From assembly GCA_036852015.1 (NCBI GenBank), contig JAANDG010000023.1, positions 186,001 to 250,000 on the forward strand: DNA of 64,000 bases, written 5' to 3'. Every line of letters starts with the position of its first letter. Position 1 is the first letter of the stretch. This stretch comes from Pelodera strongyloides (Eukaryota > Nematoda > Chromadorea > Rhabditida > Rhabditidae). This document shows, piece after piece, positions 40,501 through 52,500 of the stretch. The notes beneath the pieces were generated by a model that saw only the letters and a program-made list of their open reading frames with translations, did not search any database and had not been told where the DNA came from. Position numbers and translations under genes: made by a program.

Positions 40501-43500
40501 TTATTAAAGCACTTTGATGTGCGAAGTAAACGCTTCTTGCTCTAGCCACACCGTTCCTACCACCATTAGAACAGATAAAAAAACAACAAAGTCAATTACC
40601 AAAAATTGGCACTGGAGAGTAGTGAATGGTTAGAGAACAATTTGATCTTTGTGCTCTATCTCTATCGCTCCCTGCATTGAACGTGCAAATATGGATGGAA
40701 CCCGTGGTGGATACCCGTATAGTTCCCCAAATCTGCGCCAATGAGCTGCTTAAGCCGAATAGATATTGTCTAATGAGCGTGCACGGTCAACTATTGGCTG
40801 CTGGGTTAACCTGGATCGCCGGCAACTTCTTTGCAATGTTTCCCCCACGGCTCAATCTGTCTGATCACTTCTCTTATGCGTGTTTTCTCGGGCAAAGTCT
40901 GCGAGAGGCCGCGTTTCGATCCTTAAAGCTGCAAAACAGCGCTAGAAAAGCGCCAGACTGTCAACAGCCGCAAAAACATTGCAAGAAAAACAAAGTGGCG
41001 GCACTTTATGCTTGTCATCCGAAAGGAATACCCTTCATCCGGTGTTCGATTATATGGGATTAGACACTAAGTGCACGAATTATCCATAGCAAGCGATGTG
41101 GCTGGCGAGCAACTTCGCTGTAGTCTTACTTTGAGAACACTAGTAGCAAGCGATGTGTCTTGCTCTTTTTTGTTGCTTTTCTTTCTGGCTACACCATTGC
41201 TTTAGTGGAAGTTCGTTCAGCCGAAGAATTGAGCATCGGTCGACAATAGATGAATTCATGCATTTCTGTACTCGGTAATTGCATGAATTGTTGAAGAAAA
41301 AAGCGGTCTTTCGCTCTTATCCTGTAGACCAAAAAGTATTGCAAGGTACATTAGGAGGGATAATGCGCATACCGGGAGCAGAGTGAAGTGTAATTTCTTG
41401 CGTAACTGTCGGTATACAAATATGAAAATAATAGGAGTGAGCAGAAGCGTATCGCTTGTCTTAATCCAAAAGGCATGTTGATTTGGCACACACGAACCCC
41501 AAGTGGCTTGGAAAACAATCTATGGTGGGAGCAACCATGTTTCGAAAAAAATAAGTGTGCGGGACTGGATAACATTGTGATTCTCATTGGGGAAATATTG
41601 TTCCCTCGAATACTCTGGCCTCTGAGTCATGCCTTTTTTCCATAGGCTCCTACTGCTCCCCCAAATGTAGACATATACATAGCACGTGGCGCCCAGTTCC
41701 CGTTCCTGTGTATTTGCCGGTGGCCAAAACAGGCGCGCAAACCAATGTTCCTAACCCAGTTCCTCAACAGGTTTTATTTGTTTGTGTGTTCAAATTTTGT
41801 TTGTTTTCAAACGCGTCATTTACCCGCTCCAACAGCAGAGCTGCGATTTTTTACGACTGTGCCGCAATTTATAAAGTCTGGGGATAATGAATTTGAGAAC
41901 CACGGAGCAATTATGGCGTTAACTTTTTTTAAAGAGGCTAAGAACGGAACACCCTGCCCTTGAAATAAAAAAAAAGAATATCACGATCGAAAAAAAAGTG
42001 TTGAACCTGATGGCTAGACAAAACCCGGAAGTGTTAATTTGTCCCCGCTATCCTACGTGCAGTGTTAGAGTATCCTTTTCGAATTTTGTCAAGTCCGTGA
42101 GATGTTGAAATCGCAATAAAAAGCCGCTCTTCCCTATTTTGTTTTAAGTTCCACTTGCAGTTTTATGTTGCTTGTTGGGAAAATATACAGGAACCAAACA
42201 AGGCATTATTTTCCAGCTTGGCACTTTATTGCGCTATCTATCACTAACCAAAAAGCAACAATCACAAAAAATGGTCAAATAGAAAATAAGAGTTCCTTTT
42301 TCGTTTATGCAAAAAACTATTACACGAGTTTGATTCACTGAGACGAATGTGATAAATCATGGGCTCTCTTAGTAAACTAAACAAATAAATATGGTCAGTC
42401 ATTCATTCGTTTCGAATTATTCCAACATGGTTTGGTTTCTTGATTGAAGTATTTATTGACTATGTCGTTGGTTCTCATTTTCTCTTGTTCATGAGAGGAA
42501 ATAGTCTCTCAGGCTTTCTTACAAACAGTACTATCCCAATCATTACGTAGCATTTTATCTTGCAAAGTGACTATAGAGTAGAGCACTCATTAGTGATTGC
42601 ACACAATCAACGCGGCCAAAAACAGTTAGAGATCAGCATCAACAGTTGAGCATAAACATCTTGATCTTTCGTGCAGGTACTGCGTCAATAAGCCGAATAA
42701 TTGTTCTACCCGTTAATTTAACAGACAATGAGCATTAACTTGGCCGGGTAAAAAGGGCTCTGCGAGGCATCTTAAATGGTAATGACCATATAAAATGCGC
42801 CATAATTTTAACCCGCGAGCGGACTGAGAGGGTGGATGCCAAAGGTGGTAACCCGTTTCGGCACACATGCTTCATTTGTCCACTCATATCACATTGCCCC
42901 CGCCGGTCGATGTTTATAGGTAGCACTTTTTCAAGTACTCCCGATTGTGTCTTCGCGTCGAGTAGAAATGATCATAAAAATAGGAAATACAATATCACAT
43001 CATCGTACAGTACAGTCGTAGAGGCAGTGGTGCAGCACACATGAGCCACGGGGGCCAGGTGATAAATCGCATCAAAACACTATTTGTAAGATCCTTTTCT
43101 GTGTGCTCTTATTTGCTTAGGCTTTTTTGTATGACACAAAGGTAACATGGAAAAAATGCCCTTGTGTTTGTTGGGGGCGGATGTGCAACAGTGCGATGCA
43201 ATGCAAAATATCAACAGTTGGGAAAGTAGATTGCAAATATATTCATAGAGTTGGGATGACACGGTATCTAAGGCTAGTCTCTGAACTACACCCCATCGTA
43301 AATCATCATGTTCAGTTCATTATCTCGCGCAGTGATCATATGACAAACTTATGTAATGCCGACCTATAACGAAAAGTGCTTGGGATTCATTCTTGGTTAG
43401 AGGGTGTGAATTGCCTCGAGGTCGTTCAAAGGAACACACACAAAAAAGTTGCCAACATTAACAGAAAAGCTGAATAGGACATTGTTTTGTTTGCCCTCCG

Positions 43501-46500
43501 GGGTTCACCAGTCAAACGCGTGAAACCGACGATGAATTTATGTGTGGGGTTTGTAAGGAAACCCCCTTTGATACCAGGGACCTTCTCACCTGTTGGGTTG
43601 TATCAAGATGCAAACATTGTTTGATTTGGTACATACATACTTAGTGATTATGGGGATTTTTGAAACATGCATAAGCTTTAAAATTAAAAACCTTTACACA
43701 TTGAGCTAACGCGATTTACGTGCTCCGGTAAGAAAGAGGGCAAATCGATGAAAGATAAAAACATCATCAGATGTACTTTACAACATATTGCCCTCTTGAT
43801 GATAGTCACTAATTCGTTTGCGCATGTGACAGCTCAGTAAACTTACAATTTCTCCAACTGTTCCTTGCAGAGAAACTGTTCCATTTTTCGGTAATCCAAT
43901 TTCCCCTTCAAAATCAGACTTTCCAAACGTTTACACTACAAAAACCACAAAAAAAGCGAGTCGAAACATTTAACAAGAGGGCGCGCTTTATATGCGAGAA
44001 CGGTTCACTCGCAAGGATACAATTGGCAGAAATTTGACAAGCCAAGGTTTTTACAGTTTCTCGTGTTTTTGTTGCACGAAGTAGAGCAAAGTTGCGGAAA
44101 ATCAACACTTGGGAACGGACATTCTTCAACGGTTGAGGCCGAGGCTTTTCAGCGTTTTTACATTATTAACTGGTATAATATACATGGGTCATAAAACTAG
44201 TAATATAAATGAGAACCTGTTTTACTATAATGTTATATTAAGCCAGGCCAAAAGCAACTAATTCCATTTATTCTTTTCTTTGTTCCATAACGAAATCAAT
44301 GATAATACTATACATTTTATCCCTGCTTTTCATTTAAGTAAAACAGAAGAGGAAGCAAAAAAAGCGCATATAATTTAATTAGAGAACGCGCTGTTGCGAT
44401 AATCATGTGATTGGATCTGTTTAATTTGCAACGCACGGTTTATATTTTGTTGTTGTCTCTCATCATAGGTAACCTACTAAAGATGAGAAAATACCCAAGT
44501 TTAACAGAAATAATTTATTTAAGACTTGACTTTTTAGCGAACGAATGCTGTCACACACTTTTTCACACCAGATGAACTGCGGTATACGTTCGGTGTCACG
44601 GAACACGATAAAGGTAAACTTTGGATTGTCCGAGTTTTGCTTATTGTTAGCCATATAGTAGGAGCCGTTTTTGTGCTAGATGCATTACCTTTTTGTAAAA
44701 AAAAAAGAAAACTATAAAAAATATTTGAGTGCCGGCCTACGATGAGGTTTTCCCCGAACTTGAATATAACGCTGTTGGAGAACTAAGCCGGATAAGGGTG
44801 CAGGTGAGCGTTGTTCTTTGACTGCTCGTGCTCGCATAAGTTGAAGTGTTCGAATCTCGCATAAATTCGACTGCTCCTGTGAAGGTTAAACGTATACTCA
44901 GCATGGGAAGTTCAGAGGTTATTAGATATGCAGTATTGTGGAACAAGGAATATTTAGGTTGGCGAAAAGCACTATGATCTGCCCTTGGAACCTTCCACGC
45001 AACATTTATTGGCCGAGACGCTTACTGCAATGATTCGGGATGAGCAAAAGGGTAGGTGAACACAGCACACAAAGACTACGATTAGAAATTTACGTTTTTC
45101 AAACTATATAGGAACATATTTCAATTGTCCCCTTCATTTATTACATGCGGGTAGCCTCAGGTCACTCGAACAATTTCAGGCGGTCAGCTCATATTGGATC
45201 ACAAAGTTCAACATTGTCACTACCGGTCACTATCCAACCGAACACTGGCAGCGATCTCAAATTGTGACGGACAAATTGTGAGTTACTTTAATAATATAGA
45301 AACTTCCTCATTCTTCGTTTGCATTCTTTCAACTTAACTGTTTTTTTCCCTATGTTTCCTCCTATCACAAAACAACTGGCTAATAGGCAAGGGTAGAACG
45401 AACTACACGCGCACTGTTGTTTTGAGATGTAAAAGAATGACCTATGTCTAGACAAAAGATTTACTGATGTTTGTATTCTACTCTAAATTGTGTTCTGAGG
45501 TTTTCGACCGTTTCTGAACTATATCTCTTTTTCTATAGCAAGAGCGTACAATTATCGTCTTAAGTTTACTTCCTGTGTGTATGTCATTGAACTAATACCA
45601 GTCTAAAAGGGACGAGAAAATACGAGAAATTAGTCGGCGCTCCCATGCAATAGGTGTTTTTTTTTGTCTTGTTGTCCGAAAGAGACAAACTGACCAGGTT
45701 CAAATCAAAATTTGTTTACAGGTCAAACCGCAACACACTTAGTGACGTATTGATCGGCAGGATTTTATAAAATAATGTTATATGTATGCTTTTAGAAAGG
45801 AACAATCGTTGACGATGATGGAATCCACGTTATTCACCCATTCCCAGAACGACACGCTCATCGAAGCAAGCGAGGCGCAATACCTGGTATTGTTTGACTG
45901 TTTCATAATTAGCTGACAATTCCTACAGAACTGGTCGTTGGTGTTCTTAGACATAACCTTTACATTAGGTACATCGTCTTATAAGTGGCTGATTTAATTA
46001 ACCTGCTAATTTAGAAAATGGTGTTCATATCGTCTACAAGCGTGAGTCGCTTGTCCCCGCCACTGAAGAAAATGACTTCTGTGGATTGGACAATGTTGTC
46101 ACTGAAGAAGAGCTCCTGGAAGACGAGGACGGAGTATTTGAGGACGTATTTGTCACCGGGCAACGACTTGTCCAACAAAGCGATCTCATTGTAAGCAGCT
46201 CTTTTATTCGACTTCTAATAATGATACGGATGAGTATAATACGTGCTTCACTACCTGCTATTATACTTTGTCACATGCGAAGTTGAAATTTACATATCAC
46301 ATTGTTTTTAGTAATATTCTTTCTCATTCTAGGTGGAGCTCGCGGTGTTCGTCGACGAGAATTTGTGGAGGCATTTTTCGAGCAAATATGGAGGAGCTGC
46401 CAATCAAAAATTGCAGGATTACACGCTTACACTACTGAATAACATTCAAGTAGGTCTACATATTCATATTTGCTACTAGAAGAGGCAACATGAGAAACAC

Positions 46501-49500
46501 AATATGTAGAGTCTTTCTGATAGTTATTTCTTATAATTAAAAAAAAAATGTTTTTCTTTCAGATAATGTACTATCAGCCCACTGCCTCGCCACCCTTGAC
46601 TTTCCGGGTCATTCGATATGAAGTGCTTTCATCACAGCCAGTACGTGTTTTGTTTTAACTGTTCTATAATCATCTTATGGTTAGGTCATAATAACTGTAA
46701 CTGGTGTTGTGTGAAACTTAAATAAAATATTATGATATAAACCTTAAAATCAAATTATCTCAGTTAATCTATTTTAGGCTCAACTAGCCGGTCATCTGCA
46801 TTCCCATGGAAATGCTCAGCGCTATTTGGATCTATTCTGCAAATACCAGCGCGACAGGGGTCTTCGAGACTGGGATCACGCTATTCTACTGACAGGGTAC
46901 GCTGGTTTTTGCCTTCGCGCATCCCTTACGGCTCTTTTTTTATTTTTGAACAAAAATAGTTGGAGCCAAAGTTTCGAAACATCACTCTTTTTGGAGCGTT
47001 TGATTTTGATTTTTTGCAATTCATCTTCCGGTAATATTTCTCTCGTAACTGTGTCACACAGTGTTGTTCGGTGAAAATGGTTCCACCTGCGGCTTTTTAA
47101 ACATTTGCGAAAAACCAACAGAAAAGATGGGAACAATCGCCGTAAACCAAGAACACATAAAGAAAACCGGTGTCGAAATCCTCTTGAACTGTTGCCCGTT
47201 GAGTATTACAAACAACAAAGGTATTCTATTGGGTGGCTGGTAGATTTGCCGGCAGACACAAGCTGTCAATTATCATAGGCAGGTGTGTAATCATTACATA
47301 ATTGCAGATACGACATTCACCGTGGAGCAGGATCAAGATCGATTTCTGGTATTGCCCGACTGGATGGTATGTGTGACCCATGGAACACGTGCACTCTGGC
47401 AGAAGGCCTTGATTTCACATCGGCATTCATCGGCACCCACGAACTGGGACACAGGTTGGTGTATTTCACAAAAATGTTTAGGTTTACCTTCTTTGTTTTA
47501 TTAAGTGACGTGCTGTTACAATGTATAAACGAACGCATATACGCGTATACATGTATTCTAGCACATTGCCAGCACTACAATATTTTCATTTACAAACATT
47601 TCGCTATTATAGTCTTGGAATGCGTCACGACGAGCCATATTGTCCCTCGAAGCACATCATGAGTTCATCATTGGGTCCCGGAAAAGTAACGTGGTCAACA
47701 TGCTCTCTCAGAGACTACCATCAATTCTTACAGAGACTGGAGTGAGTATTTGCTTATGCCCCGTTTAAGTTTTTCTTTTAACTAAAGACTGCTAGCAGTA
47801 TTTGTAAATAGACTAATCTAAATATCGTTCAGCTCACGTGGCCGCAACTGCATGCGGATCTCAAATATGCCAACAAAGATGACAATTCCTACCGACACAA
47901 AGCCTGGACAACTTTATGATGCTAATCTTCAATGCGAACTGATGCACGGACCGGGATATCATCAGGTATTTTTTTTACAAAAATAAATAAATGTGATGCA
48001 CTTTAAGTCAGTGTTTCATTTTTTTTTTGAGTACATCACTCTCTAGGTAAGTTATTTTTGCGATCTCGACAGTCTTGTGAACGTTTCTTTTCCCACCCAT
48101 ATTAAATTGAATTCAGTAAAACCAGTCCTCGAACATGTGCGGTACACATAATAATTGGCTATATGCCACATACTTTTTAGTTAGCCTTTTTACACGAAAA
48201 TGTGCATAGACAATATGGTATGGCTAGACACATTCAAGACGCCCTCGGTTATTTATGAGATCGTTTTCCAGGGCACTTAATAACACTAAGTAGTTCTCTT
48301 ACCAATTTCCACGAATCGAAACACAAACGAGGGTTCTCGTTAATGATCAGTTGAAATGCAAGAGTGACAGTGCCTCTGAGACAAATCTACTTACTTAGGT
48401 CTCACCACGAGTTGATCACTACGATGGAATCTGCTACATGATGTGGTGTGGGCAATCGGCATTTGGCAGGTTGGACTCGTTACCTTACCTCATTTTATGA
48501 AAGTATGAACGTTTTTTCTCGTTTATTGATTATTGATTTGTTGTAAACAAGGTCATGTTCAGAATCATCACTTCTCACCCTGCGCTGGAGGGAACGTTCT
48601 GTGGCCCAAGCAAGTGGTGTTCCCTTGGCCGATGCGTTCCATGGACAGGATCGCGGCCTTCACAAAATACTGCCCCCGCTGCCCCGGCACCGGCGCCCAC
48701 GCCCTCGGTAAGCTGTCATTTTCTAAGCAAAAACAAAGTTGGCTGACTTATCCAACTAAATAATTTGCATAAGAATAAAAATTAACGTGAAGATTGAGGA
48801 TAAAACAAAGATAAATATTTCCTGCAAAATGCTGATTTGTCACAAGCGAGTTGACTATTATTACTTTTTTTTCCAGCGTGTGGACGGACAGTGGTCTGGA
48901 TGGTCTGCAACAAATTGTTACCAATGCGCATGCTCTTCGCTTGCAGGAGGTTTGTCACAATTTCGTAGTAGTTATCAGCAACCACGCTAGCCATTCCCTT
49001 GGGCAAGGGTCTTCAAGATGTATAGTGTTTGCTTGATCATTATCATCCGGAAATTAGAAGTAACACTGAGCTTTTCAGGAATTGGTTTGGCAGTCTCCCG
49101 AAGAACCTGCTCCAATCCCTATCCTGCTAATGGTGGAGCCGTCTGCACTGGTTCCACACTCAGAGCACTCATTTGTAATAATAATTGCCCGAGAACTGGC
49201 AAGACTGTTGATCAGGTGGGTTGCAATGATAATTAAAATTGTCAATGTGGTACATATTCTATTTGTATTTAGTGACACTAGCCGAGTTGCAGCATATACA
49301 AAGCAAATGAGTATATGTTTCAGTACATCAGCGAAAGGTGCTCTGCGCACAAACGACTGAAGAACGATGCTGAATTGACAGGCACAGGAAGTCAACTCAA
49401 TCGATACCCTCAAAGGGCATGCAAAGTTAGTGAACATTCATATTTTGTTTAATTCTTACATAATATGAAAAGCAGCACACATGTGGCATCATGGATTGCA

Positions 49501-52500
49501 CACTACTCCTTTAATAAATTAATTCAAATGTTAAGGTTTTCTGCGACACAGTGACTCGAGGTGGACTTCGCAATTACCGCTTCTTCGGAGACAATTTACC
49601 AGATGGCACCAGCTGTGGATCGGACAGATATTGCCTCGGAGGAGAATGCTTGGTTCGTTCTTTTTGTTTTGTGAAGTCACTGCTATAATCAATCGGACGC
49701 ATATAGTTTCCATGTAATATTGCATAAATAACAATTTCAGTCATAAATATCTTCTAATGAAACCATTCGTATTTCAGTCGTTGACCTGCAGCAACAAAGC
49801 GTTGATTGGTCGTGATCTACCTTGTCCCGATGAGCAGTGTCCCATCTCTGCAGCTCCGCCTCCTGCACCATCTGGAGCATGGACAGTATGGAGCCAATGG
49901 TCTTTGTGCTCAGTCACATGTGGTGGCGGATACAGAACGCGGTATGAGATTCACATATTGAAACGTATTATTCTCCAATTGGCGACAATATATCACAATT
50001 GGCATCTCTGAGGAAACTAAACGTATTAAAATGGATGTTTCCAGAAGTCGCACGTGCAGTATTCGCGGTTTCTGCTCTGGAAGTGACACTGAACAAGAGA
50101 CGTGTAACCAGCAGGTGATCCTTTTTACTATAACTTTTGTTGAACAGAGAATGTCTGGCTATACAGGTGATTCATTCAGTGGCTCTTATTCGTCGTTTGT
50201 TTTTTCAAAGACCCATTTAGGCTTGCCCTGTGATAAGGGGAACGGGCTCTGTATGGGGAACTTGGACGGAATGGAACTCATGCTCAGTTTCATGTGGAAG
50301 AGGATCACAGGCCAGATACCGAAAGTGTCAGACACCCCAGGGAACCTTGGCCTTCAACTGCGCCGGTAGGCCCTTGAAACGAAATGCACTTCTTCTGGCT
50401 TCGATTCCGCATTTGAGATTCAATATTTGAATTGGGCTGCAAAACTAATATTTTCATTAAGCATTTATAGTTTATGCTTGCTTGGCTTACATAACAACAT
50501 TCTAACATATATAACACAGATTCTAATATTTGTATAAGTTGTAAATGCTAATATTTAGGTTTTTTTCTTCTAGTTTCGCCTTGAAACCTATCCAAATGCG
50601 TATGCTTTATTATGGCGAGACCCGCATTTCTTTCAATAATATAACCTTTGCTGCTAATTGCTTGCTAAACTTTGCTTTGCTAACAGCTTTCGTTATCAGT
50701 TCCGCAGAAGAAAGTTGCCGGCAAGAAAGGGAAGAAGACTGCATTCACCTTCACCAACGGGGAGGTCAAAAGCACATTCTTCCAAGGTACTAACCAATAA
50801 AGAGATTTCTGAAGTCGATCCGAAAGACTGCCGTGTTGTGATGCATCTGCTGTGTTTAGTCTGCTGAATGCATTGATGTGTGCCGCTTGCTTTCAACTAG
50901 ATGAACTGACATAGCATGCAGTAAGCATTCTCAGTGTACTCTTTATACTTAACAATTTTGCTTAAATGTCGTATGCTGAACAAATTCATAAACAATAATT
51001 TCTATCTTCCGTCAGTAACTTAATTAGTGAACATAATGTTTTCAGTCAATTAGTTCGAATGCATGTTTTATTTGATGTGGTGTGGATAATTTTACTAATC
51101 AACAGTATATTTTCTCAAGGCTCGAAAAAGATGATATACATTCCGAGTAAGTTTATCACGAAACAAATTTTGAAAACATTGAAATCACGAACAAACTCTC
51201 TTCCTTTCCTGTAAACACATATATTTCACAAAAAGTATCAATTATCCAGCTATCCATTAGAGAGTTTGTTTGTGTTTCTCGAAAACCAATCACATACACT
51301 TGCACTACATCCTCTTGACGTATTCACCAAACACTCATTTATTTCTCTAGTGCGAATGAACAGTTTTGGAAATATCAGTAAATTGGTTACCGCTATTGTT
51401 TCGAGGGTCCCTAGCACCAGCCTAGTGGTCCCTAGCACCTTCTCTTGGTTATAAATATCACAGTGCTTGAACTGTTTTATCGGATTGACTTGTGGGAGTC
51501 AGTAACATGCTTCGTTTTTAGAAAAGAACATCGAAGTGCGCTCGTGTGATGCTGGACCATGTAGCGGAGTAGGTGTATGGGGTGTATGGTCAGCATGGTC
51601 CACTTGCTCGACTAGCTGCGGTCCCGGAACAATGGTTCGATCCAGAGGTTGCACGAGGGTGAGTGATGGTCCTGCCATATGCACTGAGGTGTTAGATTGA
51701 ACATCACTTCCTCCATTATGGAATCAGAATACGTTATTACTAATAAAGATACTATTATTTAACGCGTTTTGTAATATAGCAACGAACATAATATCCAATA
51801 AAGTGTTTTTCATTTAGGAACCTTGTGATGGTTCCGCGACGGAGCGCAGATCATGCAATTTGGCTACGTGTCCGGCAAGGGCCTCATCCAACTGGGGAAC
51901 CTGGTCAAACTGGTCAACGTGCAGCAGGCTCTGCGGCAAAGGCCTGAGATCAAGGAGTCGGTAAGCACAGCAAATCAATCAAGTGTGCCCACCCTACCCT
52001 GCCCATACTAATATATCCCGAAAATGTTCAAAAAATCAGCCCACAGAAAACAGAAACAAATCAAAACAATACCCTTGAGCTAGCGAAGTTGCATGAGTTT
52101 GCTTTTTTAGTGGTTGCTTCACAGATCATATAGTGCATTGCTGTGGAAATATTTATTGCATGTACGTAAGCTGCGTTTACTTATTTGTGCTTTACGTAAA
52201 AGCTTATAAAGAAAGACATTTTGCAGTCATTTTTTTTATTTGGCGTTTATTTCGCTAGAGCATGAGTTGTGCGTGCTTGCCATTATAGTAGAATGTTTTT
52301 TTCTTCTGAAATACGTTATTAGAAAGAGCGAAAGAAACTTTTCCTTGGTTTCAAGCTGACAGAAGCATAACCATTTTGTTAATCCAAGTCATAATCAAGA
52401 TTTTGCTAACAAATCCAACTTTACTCACCGAAAATCCTTTAAATTAATTTCTTTTTCAGTATAGGAGACCCGAATAACTCAGCAGTAACCCTCGGGCAAG

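Noticed and set aside
40626..41063. 145-codon plus-strand frame in the ADAMTS first intron
   Set aside because: Unspliced, no recognisable domain, base composition like its surroundings.
46897..47307. Frames between the ADAMTS catalytic exons
   Set aside because: Joining 46896 to 47308 gives a continuous catalytic domain (LLTGYDIH) in phase, so the interval is intron.
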